DNA of 64,000 nt from Phascolomyces articulosus (Eukaryota > Mucoromycota > Mucoromycetes > Mucorales > Lichtheimiaceae). The position numbers and the translations under genes were made by a program. Below, piece by piece: positions 12,533-23,653 of the stretch. The DNA is taken from assembly GCA_025677815.1 (NCBI GenBank), contig JAIXMP010000014.1:992001-1056000 (forward strand), read 5' to 3'. The notes under the pieces are model-generated. The model made no database searches and was not told the DNA's origin. It saw nothing but the letters and a program-made list of their open reading frames with translations. The stretch's first letter is position 1. Every line of letters begins with the position of its first letter.

Positions 12533-15500
12533 TTAATGAAATTGAACAGTAAACTCTTTGGTTAAGATAATGTCTACACCTTCTAAAACAATTACGTGAC
12601 CATTCTGGATCTTTTCAACAAGATATATACCGTCACCAACAACATGGGCGTTTGTCCAATCATTGATTTGTTTACTAATAATTTTGATTGTACTAAGTGG
12701 TTCTGGATGAGGAAAGTCAAATTGGCCAGAAGTTTCAAGAACACCATTTTCAAACGTGAATCGAATAGACGATATCCATGGTTGATCCAACGAATGTCCA
12801 TCGTCAATATAAAGTTGTCCCTTGGCAGAACCATATTGGTCCAAAGCAATCAGTAATGTATAGGGTGTTTCCATGGTTTTCTTTACCAACAAACGAGGCG
12901 TCTTGAGTGGCAAAATGGACCCACCACGAATGTGTAATGGGATATGTACCAAGGGTGCATCGAGTGTTCTTGTAATTACTGTATTATCACCATTTGCTCT
13001 GTCGGTTTCTGAATCCAATAGTTCGTATGTATACCAATCATACCATAATTCGTTAGAGGGAAACTGTGCATTCACTGTGGTCATACCTTGGTCTAATACA
13101 GGAGAAATCAAAACACTAGGACCAAGTAAAACTTGTTTGTCGTTATCAAGAAACGCGTCCTGTTCAGGGTATTCAAATATCAAGGGCCTCCATGGACCAA
13201 CGCCCGTGATGTGTGATTCTTGAAACAATGTATAGATATAAGGCAATAGGGCATATCGAATAGCTAATGCTCTACGCGCTGCTTCAGCAGTACTCCCCCA
13301 TTGGTAAGGGTAATGCGGTACACTACTTTCTGCCACATGGTTTCTAGCAAACGGATAAAATGCACCAAGTGCATGCCAGCGAGTACAAATTTCTTCTGTT
13401 GCATCATGGCCAAATCCACAAATATCTGCTCCGGTCATTGGAATACCAAAAAGTTGAAAGTTTAAAATAGTGGGAATGGAGAGTTGGAGATACTCCCATA
13501 GAGCATAATTATCACCTATGTGTATATACACTTAGAGTCGGAATGTAATACTAATCCCAGTACAAACTTTTTTCAATCATTATTTTATGTCTTGCTTCTT
13601 GGTAAAGAAATGCACACACACATACCTGTCCAATGGGCCGCGTATTTACCAGTGCCAGCAAAACTAGAACGTGTTAGAATGAAAGGACGCTCATGCTCAT
13701 TATAGTTAAGTATTGCCTTTTTTTTGGGCACAAGCAAAAAGTAATAATACCATAGTTGGTAAATTTTATATATCCTAGCTTAAAATATTTTCTTAAATAA
13801 TCCAATAATGTATATGATAACGTACCTGATATGTTAGATGTACTTCTGCATGGCCATATAAACTATGTAAATCATAATGTGGAATATCACCATAATGGAG
13901 CGTTGACATTGCTATCGTTTGCTCTGATAAATCGCCAAAATAGTTATGGATCTTGTAGCTGGGATATAATAAATTTCGAGGGTCCTTTGAATAAGTTGTT
14001 GTCATAGTATCTAAAGCTTTTTTTCTTTCTATTTTATCATGTGGCATTTCTCGGAATCCTTTATCACGATTAAGGGCCTGTATTCCTTCTTCTGCTGGTT
14101 TTCCAGATCCACAAGATCCTAGACAGAATGAATAAGGTTCATTCATGTCTAACCAGATGCCGTCAGGTTCAATTTCACGCATCCAGCTCGCAATTTCCTG
14201 GTTCCAAAAACGCTGTGCATTTGGATGCCAACTATCTAAAAATGTGGTAAAACCAGGCCAAACAAGCCCACGATATTCAGACCCATCTGGATTTTTCATA
14301 AATACGTCCAGCCGATGACCATGCGCATAGGCAGGATCGTCTATATAGGCACCAAATGCCGGTTCCACAATAGTAACAAGTCGTTGATGATTCTTGTGTA
14401 ATTTATCTTTCATTGCAATCACGCGGTCTTTTGGAAATCGAATAGGATCTAATGTAAAACCTCTAAAGCGATCCATATAATCTAAAAAAATAGTGAGTGC
14501 ATTATCCATCTTACATTAGCATTTTATTGAATGCAAGTTTTGTTTTATTGTGTGTATGTATCTATTATTGTAATTTTCTTACCAATATCTAACCACATTG
14601 TTTCGACTTTTTTAGGTAAAACATGTTCCTGTTAAATTTTCTAGGTCCATTATTTTTAATTATTTTTTTAATACGTAAGATATAAAAAGCAAAATCTTAC
14701 GAGGTATTTGATGTTCAGTATACTTGTTTATAACTTGATCCGCCTCAGATATATTTTTGTATCCATTACGACATTGATGCCATCCCAAGCTCCACATGGC
14801 TATTCGTATAAAAACAAAGTAATTTATCAATTTTATATTTCTACAACAAAAATTTATATTACATCATTATATAATACATAATTTTATATATTCTACCTGG
14901 CATGGCAGGTTTGCCGATAACATCAGTGTACAATTGAATAACTGAATTTGGTGTTCTGTCTTGAGGAACAAAAAGATAAAAATCCAAAACACCGCCGATA
15001 ACTTTCCAAGTAATTTTTCCTTTATCGAGGGCATAATCCATTCCATGCGCATTCAATAGTAGTACTCCATGCGCTTTACCGTTTCTAATTTCTGTATAAA
15101 ATGGATGGTGCCCATAACTATTTGTATTTAAGCTGTAATAAAATCAAAACAGGCATGGTTATTAATTAGCATATATCCTGTAGTGCTTTAGTAGGATTTT
15201 TTCTCTTACGGTGTAGGTGGCCCTGTCGTAAAAATAGATGTTGTATTCTACTTTGAAAAAGTAGCTGTGGTAAATTAGTAAATTTCTTGTTAGGGGTATT
15301 ATGAAGGTTAATTATACATATCTACAACAACAATCTTACATGATGTCGTCGAAAACGTGCAATTGATTCTCCAAGACCGTAAATGTTTGCATCGTTGGGT
15401 ACACTTGTTGTTAATTCAAGATATTGATCCTCAAATATTATGGGATATCTTCGTGTATCAAAAACGACTTCATTATCCATTTTTCGTGTAACTTGAAACC

Positions 15501-16059
15501 CAAATGAGGGCGTATCTGCGTAATGAAAATCATAGTTATGATTATATACCGGATTATTTCTAGGTCTTTGCAATCCAAGAGGTGAGTTAGGGACAACCGG
15601 TTGCTTGTGGTCCTTATCAACAATCTATATTTGCGTTTTACCTTTTAATTAATTTATAACCAAAAATCGATATATAAAGTATGCCGCAGGTAGCAGCTAG
15701 CGAAAACTTTTAAAAAATTTCTTACTTTGATGTGCAACCGCTCCTTGGTTTCATAATCAACCTTAACAACAAGCTGATGGATAGCTTTACCATACAAACT
15801 ATAGTTGGATCGAATTTTTAATGGAATCTCAATATTAAATTTGGTACTCTGAACAAGATCATTTTGTACAGTGTATCCTGGTGCTAACCATGAAGACGGC
15901 AATTTTGTTATTAACTGCTGTTAATAATATTATACTTTTACTTATAATCATTGATGATTTCATTTTTTTTTTATATTTACGTATATTTACCATTTGCTAA
16001 TGATAACAAAGGTCTAAGAAGTAAAAAAACAAGGGGTACAAAGGTAATAGGATAAACAT
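12533..16059 (-). CDS. GH31 alpha-glucosidase, paralogue 2; N-terminus unresolved
   Basis: Second GH31 gene, with the same exon order as paralogue 1. Motifs read: APGYTVQ, NIYGLGESIARFRR, SLGWHQCR, DGIWLDMNEP (nucleophile Asp), GADICGFGHDATEE, FYPFARNHVA and the C-terminal FTVQFH. The body is continuous and both catalytic regions are kept. The 5' end is doubtful. The exon starting QLITKLPSSWLAPGYTVQ needs an upstream phase-0 exon. The best candidate, ATG at 16059, encodes the hydrophobic MFILLPLYPLFFYFLDLCYH but then meets TAG two codons before a GTAAAT donor. Either the first exon lies elsewhere, a splice differs, or the leader is broken. The rest shows no stop or frameshift, so the gene may be recently damaged or simply mis-started here. 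Confidence 0.75.
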
Positions 16060-16783
16060 ATAAAAAAGAGACAAGTGGAAAGGTAAGATGTATTTTTTTT
16101 TTGCGTGCCCAAATTTATATGGAAAATGTTGGGTAACACATGATATTATGCATGCAGAAAGCTTTATTTTTGATCCTAACAATTTTACAAAACTTGCACC
16201 CTCCACCTCTTGATAACTTTGACGATTAATAAACAATAATGATGAGCTCAAAAAGTGAATCCAGACTCTTGCTCTTATATAAGTGAAGGAACGGGAACAG
16301 TAAATGGAGAATGATGAGTTGTTATACTTTAATAAATAATTACACCTTTACATACGTCGTATGTAACTTTACAAATTTTATCGAGCTCCGATGATTTACG
16401 TACGTCCCCCAAGAAAATATATGTATTAATGTATTCTTCTTCTCTGTGATATAAACAAACAAACAAACAAATAAACATATGTAGAATATCCAATCGGACC
16501 CTTCCATTAAGTGGTGGTCATAAAACAATAGTTTTTACGAGTAGATCACGAAATTATGTGTATCATCATCATCAAGAATATGGACTCTTTGCATTATAGG
16601 ATAGCTACTAGAGTGTCATGGTATTTTTTGTAATTATTATACATGGAGGAATAAACAAAATAATACTTTATTCATGTTTCACATAAAACGGCATTTATTT
16701 TTTTCAATCATATAGAATTTGTTATTAAATTCGGGAAAAAATCCTTTCGTTTTTGGTCTCATGAATAAATATAGTTGAATGAT
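16060..16783. other. Intergenic region between lipase 3' end and GH31 paralogue 2
   Basis: About 720 bases holding the 5' flank of the GH31 gene and the 3' flank of the lipase gene. No convincing gene is seen; the longest ORF is a T-rich frame running into the GH31 leader. A TAAACAAACAAACAAACAAA-type tetranucleotide run lies near 16453-16475. Confidence 0.5.
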
Positions 16784-18570
16784 TTACACATCAGGGCATT
16801 CACCATTACTTGTCAATTCAAAATAACTATTTTTATGGAGATATTACAATAAAAAATAGCGGAAGTAGATTTGTTAATAGAGATTGTTGTACTTACAGGC
16901 AGTGATTAATTACCATGATTAGATAAACCACCAGTACGCGTAAGAAAATAGATTGTTACCACTTACTTCATATGGTCTTCCACAGTCTTCCTTCCCGTAC
17001 CAGAGTTATAACAATAGTCAGTTTCCAAGCCATTAGCACATACCTCTATTTTATAAATTTTTGGCATAAATATTATGAATACGTATTTATGTAATAATGA
17101 ACATTAATAGTAGATTAGATGCCTTGTTTCTATGATATATATATATACTTACGGATTTTTTCATCTGCACGAATCCAATACTCTTCACCCGCATGACGAT
17201 ATCCAAGAAGAGTTGGTGGAATATCCACAAATACTTTCGTCAGACATAAAAGATAGAATTGATTAGATGGAGAATAAAAGTTAATGTGATGATTATAGCT
17301 TTTACATTGAATAAATAAGAAATAAAAAAGTAAATAATCATTTTCAAATTACAATCTCTCTTGTTTGTAAGGCGTGTGTATTTAAGTCCAGTATCAACAA
17401 TATATTGAGCAAATTCTCTATCACCAACACGTGGAGAGCCTAAGTATCAGGTATTCACAATTTTACGCATCAGTAATATATATAGTAAAGATACAAAAAG
17501 ATATACTGGTATTCTATCCATAAAAGTTTTACCTTGTGAGAAAAGCTCAACATCAAACCCACGATTTTGCAGATCCAAAGCACAAAGAAGTGAAGTAGCA
17601 CCTCCCAAAGAATGTCTTTGTGTTATTAAAATTTAATAATTAGTTCAGTAGTATTATATATAAATTATTGACATTTGTTATCAAGCGTCCATTATAGAAA
17701 ACAGATAGCTGCTGCTCATCAATTGAGCTATACCTTACCCTGTAGCAGCCAAAGTGTAATCTGGATACTGTTCAACTTGTTGTTCAATTACAGGAATGAT
17801 TTGATCAGCTATCTCTTCATAGCTGTTGTAGAATCCTGTAAGAATATTTATGTATCGTAGCAATTGATATTAAAAAAAGAACGTATCATCATGCAATTAA
17901 CCAACAGTTCTTTACTAAGTATCTGCGTAAGACTAAAAATTATTGTTATAGAAGTATTCATTATATTACTGTAGTTACCTCTATGAACCCGAGCTCCATC
18001 TGAAAGTGGATAAGCAATTAATCTCCAATCATTGTCCTATATGATGCAAACCAATGATGATTATAGTATAATTGACTTTTTGTGGTAATATCTGTGGAAA
18101 AGATATTGACCATCTTATAAAAAAAAACAGTTAACTTACTGCATCAAAGTTTGCTTGAGATTGAGAGCCTACAGTAATTATAATATAATAAAATGAACAT
18201 GGAGAGGATATAAGTTAAAAAATATGTATTCCTTATGAGATGAACAAAGTGTACCTCTGAAAGTAACAATAATGCGCCTAAGAACGTCATCACGTACAAC
18301 CATTGCATTTGTATCATGAACAGGTGTAACAAAAGTTTGAACAATTTCCATGTTTTCCGTACGGTTACAATTAGGACATTGCCATTTTCCTCCAGGAATT
18401 ACTGTAGGGCAATACGCATTGCCAGCAAGTGTCATATAGTATCTTTGAAGTGTTTCTTCTTCAGCAGTCGCCAAACGGAAGTTTGCTTGACGTTTGTTCA
18501 ACAATGGAATGGCATTAACCACTGGGAGAATAAAGTAGGTAGCAACGGCTAAGGTGGAGAAAAATTTCAT
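16784..18570 (-). CDS. Secreted class 3 triacylglycerol lipase (Rhizomucor/Rhizopus type)
   Basis: Extracellular lipase hydrolysing triacylglycerols. The first exon starts MKFFSTLAVATYFILPVVNA, a signal peptide, followed by a short pro-region with KR. Conserved order after splicing: VTFRGSQSQANFDADNDW, then GARVHRGFYNSYEEI, then TGHSLGGA (nucleophile Ser), then GSPRVGDREFAQYI, then TNKRD (catalytic Asp), then PPTLLGYRHAGEEYWI, then VEDHMNYFELT (catalytic His), stop after CPDV. The full Ser-Asp-His triad is present, so the gene looks functional. At least eight short GT-AG introns split it, including one at the FRG oxyanion motif and one between TG and HSLGG. It is divergently placed from the dead HET copy at 19931. 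Confidence 0.88.
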
Positions 18571-19930
18571 TTTTTAAGAAAAAATGGAAGTGGATGTTGC
18601 TTATGGTACGTATACGACGATTTTAAATTTTGCTCTCTTCTGTGTTGAGGAAACCAAGCAGTATTTATAAGATAGTTCTCCGCGGAAAACATACAAGCAG
18701 ACTATCCCGACCGTAATTTTTTTTTATTGTCAAAGAATATTCAATTTATATTTATTATATCACAAAATAACATCTCTGAACAATAATAAGCAATGCCAAC
18801 ACGTATAATACATGTATCGTGGAAAATTCCCATAGTGGATATCGTAAATACGCGGAACAATGACCATGAGACTGGTTTTTGACGGGTTGTATAATATTGG
18901 AGCTAGGTGTCACAACATTAAATTCCACAAAAAAGAAGGACAAATTCATGGATTAAAGTGTAACATTACACTATCTTCTGCATTAATACTTTTTGTAATT
19001 TTAACTTCATCCCCACAAAAAAGAGAATATGGTTGCTGAAAAAATCTTTCATGATGAGTCAAAATGTTACAAATGTTTCTCTACATATCATCACCATCAT
19101 CATCTTCAAATGCTTATCAACGGTGTAAAAGTTTCAAGTCACAGTTTCTTTTTTATCTTGTAAAGCAATATATTTGTAATATGTTCTTTACGTACAAGCA
19201 TTGGGGATTTTAATAAATTGTATATGAGTAGAATTCATTTACACATAGACATAAATAATCTCTTTGTTTTTTAGGTGGTGGCTTTGATATTGTAAATGAA
19301 ATAGGCAGTTACGTAGGTGTATATGTTGAAAAAAAAAGATGATATTCGTAATTAATATTACACAGAAAAACTTAGGACTAACAGAGGCATTTTGCATTCC
19401 CAGTCTTATAACGTTTATCCTAGATCCTTGGATTCGGTTTTTTTACCACAGTATTCGGGTGGTAAACACAAAGTTTTGCGAACATACAATGGCTGAATGC
19501 AGGCTGAAGAATACAGAGATCGTCTTAGAACAAAAGCACTACAACAACATATTCTTAGGTTTCAATAATGAGTAATGGGGCAAATCCTTCCATTTATTAT
19601 TTATTGTATCGTTCCAGCATAACAGTATATGCACGTATGCTTCATTGTTATTGCTAAGCCCAAACCTTTATAACTTCTAAACAAAATTGTACAGAACCTT
19701 TTCCCCTCTCTTTTCAATAAAACACACTCGGTTATTTATTCAAAAGCCAAAAGGATCACAAAAAGGAGTAAGGTTTTCGACAGATTACCAGTTAGTATCA
19801 TGATATACTATTTATGCCAAATATTCTTCCACGACACAGACTAATGTTGTTCAAAATTTTATTGTACTTTGATATGTGCATAGTAAGAGAAAACCAATAT
19901 AGCAATTTGTCAATAATAATAATAATAATA
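18571..19930. other. Divergent intergenic region between lipase and HET pseudogene
   Basis: About 1.36 kb containing the lipase promoter side and the former promoter side of the HET copy. A 78-codon ORF at 19339-19575 has no recognisable motif and is not supported as a gene. A 16-base element at 19653-19668 is shared, one mismatch, with the upstream region of HET copy 4. Confidence 0.5.
19653..19668 (+). promoter_or_regulatory. 16-bp element shared with the upstream region of HET copy 4
   Basis: The sequence GCTAAGCCCAAACCTT lies 263 bases before the start position of HET copy 3. The same element with one change (C for the first A) occurs in the same orientation relative to the gene upstream of HET copy 4 (42978-42993). 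A shorter GCTAAGCCCA match is seen near 11863 beyond the start of HET copy 2 but in the opposite orientation. It could be a transcription factor site or residual homology of the duplicated flanks. Confidence 0.25.
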
Positions 19931-21736
19931 TTGTATATTACATATTGCCGAAATCAAACGACCGTTGATCTAGTGGATACTACAAGTCACTGTCTCAACG
20001 CATCCGGTGGAAATTATCGACCCAATTTGCTTGTCCGTGTATCTGATTGGAAAACCGTTCCAGGAACAGAAGCTAAGGATGGTTATTGTGCCCTTTCCTA
20101 CTGCTGGGACCAATCTGGAGAAGTCGTAGAAAGAGACGATGGTAGTGGAGAATATGATTGTATCGATAACAGCAAACACTGTATTGTCGATGGTTGCAAT
20201 GTAGACAAGGATCTTCTCGTGTTGTCTGACAAAGAAAAACGTGATGGGCATGTGATTCGGTGTAAACCTGTATGCGAAACAACGACTGTAAAAGATGTAT
20301 CCTATAACGAACTTTTACAACAACTTTGCAAGGATTTTCAAATCCATTATTTATGGTATGACAAACTATGCATCGACCAATCCAACAGGGAAATCAAACT
20401 CAAAGAAATCAAGCAAATGCATCGTATCTACAGCAACGCACTTTATACCATAGCACTTGTACCGGAAGTTCATATTAATGAACCAGAAGATTTTGACGAG
20501 TATAATCCTCATTGTGGTACCAAAGCCTTGTTTTATGCTAATGAAAATATGATGCGATCTCATTGGTATAAACGTAGTTGGACATTAGAAGAAGTAATGA
20601 GGTCAAAGTACATTTTGGTAGTAGGTACCGATACCAATTATTGGTAACATTCTCTCCATTCCAGCATTATTCCCACCAATTCTGACAGTCTTTCGATTCA
20701 CCTACTCGATATTCAAAGTAGAAAAGGAGGTACTAGTATCAATCAGCCACTTGCTGAAGCTCATTTTCGAACTAGCACCAAACCACATGATATTATTTTT
20801 GCCTTAGCCAATATTTTCCCCACCATCTTTGACAACATCCAATGCGATTATGATATTGATTTTAAAACAATGTTTCATAACTTTTATTGACACGTAACAG
20901 CAAATGACCTTTCTATACTCCATTTTGGGTTGAATGTAGCTCCAGATGGTACACCAACTGTAATGAATACTGTTAGAAATTACAATCTACCTTCATGGTG
21001 CGGCATTTATGGAAGACATACTCATAATTTCGTTGTTCCCACAACAAGCAATCGCTTGATTAATTCACCCCATATAGTTGATGCCACTATGCGGATGCAT
21101 ATCAAGACAAACTATTATTGGCGCATATCTCCCACATTATGCAAACTTGGACCTTTCTCGTCTGAAATACCCGACGAAAATATTGCTTCAGAACAATACG
21201 AACGGATTCTTATCGAAAGACGTAATGGTCAATGGAAAAGCATGACAGTGGATAAAGATACAATTTTAATGGAATGGTTTGTTACAATGAAGGCAATGTT
21301 GGGCTATTTTGTTACACATTACCATCAACATGAGGAAAATAGTAGCCCTACCAAGATCAGACCGCTTTCGTTAACTGAATGTTGCGTAGAGTGTTTCGTA
21401 TTACCCATTTTACTCAATGCTTATATACCAGTCCATAAAGTACCTGATGGACAACCAGTAACAACCACAATTGGTATTATTAGTCAGTATATATATTCAT
21501 ACTGTCTTCCCGTTTTTAAAAAATGTACTGAAAACAACGATACGGATAAACAGTGCTATAAAGCAATCGGTGTTTATATGCTTGGTTTTGGTCTTGATAT
21601 AGAAGGAGCAAAAAATTCCTGGTGCCATTGTGTTGGAAAAGAGAGGGCATATACTGGAAATCAAGAAGAAATACTGCAAACTTTATTTGAAGACTATCAT
21701 CATGATGGTGATATAAAAGAATTTATCATTGAATAA
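19931..21736 (+). pseudogene. HET-domain-like copy 3, inactivated by point mutations
   Basis: Full-length relative of the three intact copies, readable in one frame from YITYCRNQTTVDLVDTT to the terminal KEFIIE, with no frameshift. Three lesions are seen. The start codon of the other copies is TTG at 19931. A TAA stands at 20645-20647 where a homologue has CAA (FWQHS). A TGA stands at 20888-20890 after HNFY, where homologues have Gln, Lys or Arg codons. HET blocks remain: YCALSYCWDQ, LWYDKLCIDQ, EIKQMHRIYSNA, RSWTLEEV. LPSWTG has changed to LPSWCG. The stops fit C-to-T changes. An upstream in-frame ATG at 19814 is probably chance. Divergence without indels suggests fairly recent loss. Confidence 0.8.
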
Positions 21737-22224
21737 ATGAACGATTATGGCATGTTGACCATCTTTTTTTTTTTATCTACGTACATTTTATGTATTACGT
21801 TTCCCGAGATGAATAGCGAGAGTTATCACGCGGTTTATTGTTATTATGCGTACACAAAATTAGTTACGTAGGATTGTTCCGCTGATATCATAAAAATATT
21901 ATAATACTATACAATAAGTCATTAGATATTGATTATAAAATACAAAGGAAGGTCGCTTGCCATTCCAGGTTAAATAGTCTGTTTTGCCATTATTACACTA
22001 TAGATTAAAAAGGACATATTACGGAATTCGTCTTGAAAGATCCATTTTAACAAGGAAAAAAACTTATTTGCAGACTCTTGCAAACTCATGGATACAGTGA
22101 TATATATTCATACTAGTTTTTATAGAAAAATAATGCAAGTGAAGTAGTGTCATTTATTTTTGTTGGGTGAAAAGCATAAAATGTCTTTCAATCGAATTTT
22201 TAAAAAATGTCTACGTGCGTAAAA
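21737..22224. other. Intergenic stretch after HET copy 3
   Basis: About 490 bases of AT-rich DNA. Nothing coding or repeated could be supported apart from the approach to the MITE-like fragment that follows. Confidence 0.4.
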
Positions 22225-22345
22225 GAAGAGGTGTTCCATCAACCAATGAATAGAATATCATCTTTTGAATTATATTTTATTATATATTCTTTTGTTATTC
22301 TATTACTATCGGCTATGGTATTGATCCGCCAAAAAATATAACAAC
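22225..22345 (+). repeat. Partial copy of the inverted-repeat MITE family (fragment C)
   Basis: Its last part contains GGTATTGATCCGCCA, identical to the subterminal part of the MITE at 60068-60440 read on the minus strand. The bases before it (TCATCTTTTG...TTTATT...TTCTTTTGTTAT) align with the same element. Only one end is recognisable; the other end is lost or too diverged. Confidence 0.5.
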
Positions 22346-22509
22346 ACTTGTACGATTATTATGTTTAAAAATAATAAAAACCTTTTTGTATACATATTGA
22401 TATTTAGCATCACTACGCAGCATTATTGTTATATTATTTTCATTGTTGCCAAGACACTCAGCAGTATTCTTATTATTATATATCCATTAGCATCATATCC
22501 TCAGTAGAT

Positions 22510-22650
22510 AGAAAAACATAAAAATGTTCCCTCTTCACTCAACAATAAAGTATCATCTTCCACGTTATTCGTTCATTTTATTTATTACTCTTTTTTTATT
22601 CCAATTCTATTGGCTACGGTGTTATCCGCCAAAAATAATTATGGCACTCC
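22510..22650 (+). repeat. Partial copy of the inverted-repeat MITE family (fragment D)
   Basis: It aligns with the same MITE end as fragment C: ACATAAAAATGTTCCC, then CAATAAAGTATCATCTTCC, then ATTCTATTGGCTACGGTGTT and ATCCGCCAAAAA. The terminus is degenerate. The sequence directly after it is the broken ORF starting near 22640. Confidence 0.45.
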
Positions 22651-23463
22651 TGCCGAAGTGGAAAAACTTCACGGTACCGATCATCCTGAGGTCAAATTAA
22701 CGACTGTCTAAGCCGATTATGATCATCTGGAACCTTTTAAAGATTTTGAAGTTGATTATCCGCACCTGTTCTTGATTCCAAATCTTTTAGATATTATCCA
22801 ACACGCTCGTGTCGCTCATGTATTTGTAGAAATTGCCTAGGTTACTTCCGGTGTTGAACAAATTGTTCTCGTTTCGGGTTCTGGTGCCTCATTACCTTGG
22901 TGAACCTCCATTTGTGGTACTGCCTCCCGCCAATTTGAAAAAAACCATATTTGATACGTATCCCAATCGAAAGGGATTGATGACTTTTTGACCTGGTTGT
23001 TTCATGGGTAATCAACTCTGGACTGATGTAGCAACGATCAAGGCTACCTACATGGGGTTATCTACAATAGTCAAGAGAATTAAATAAAAAAGTCATGAGT
23101 TTCTCCCAACGATATTGGTGAATAGGCTGCCCTAATTTTGAAGATCCAGCGGATGAACATAGTGATGCAGTGTATGAAATAATTGGTGACCCCACAAACA
23201 ATTACACATGAAAAAAATCTCGGGTGAGTGAAAGTTGCTAAATGACGATCCAACATGATGGTATGCCTCATAGTATTGCGTTTGCCCGTTTGCAATTGAC
23301 CACTATTTCCAGTTATCGAAAAGCAAGCTCTGGTTTATCTTTACTTAATAGACACCATGTTCAAACTTTGGAACAATGGATAGAAGAGAACAAGCCAGCC
23401 TTTTGTAAACTATTGTCATTTTTTAATCTGTGTATGGATGTTAAAACCAATGCATTTTTATAA
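22640..23463 (+). pseudogene. Broken ORF of unknown family
   Basis: Protein-like sequence full of stops. One frame reads KNNYGTPAEVEKLHGTDHPE, stop, ADYDHLEPFKDFEVDYPHLF, LIPNLLDIIQHARVAHVFVE, stop, EQIVLVSGSGASLPW, stop, SICGTASRQFEKNHI. A later open piece (23242-23463) reads MTIQHDGMPHSIAFARLQLT and ends MDVKTNAFL. I do not recognise the family. VSGSGASLP looks like a glycine-rich turn but no fold is claimed. Low-frequency stops in one long frame point to decay of a real gene rather than random DNA. Confidence 0.4.
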
Positions 23464-23653
23464 ATATCAGTAACAAAATACATTTTCTTACATACCAATT
23501 GCCCTGTAATTCAATATGATTAAATAATCAAGGAAGGAAAGAAAAATCAGATAAACCTTCTTCAACGTTCCATGTGTTACACTAAAACCCTGTTCTGCAA
23601 TTTTTTTTTTTGTTTTCTCATTTTGTACTAGATTTTTCACAACAATTTTTTTT

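Noticed and set aside
19814..19930. In-frame extension MPNILPRHRLMLFKILLYFD upstream of HET copy 3
   Set aside because: The intact copies start at MYITY/MYIKY; the extension has no counterpart and includes an ATA/AAT run, so it is probably non-coding.
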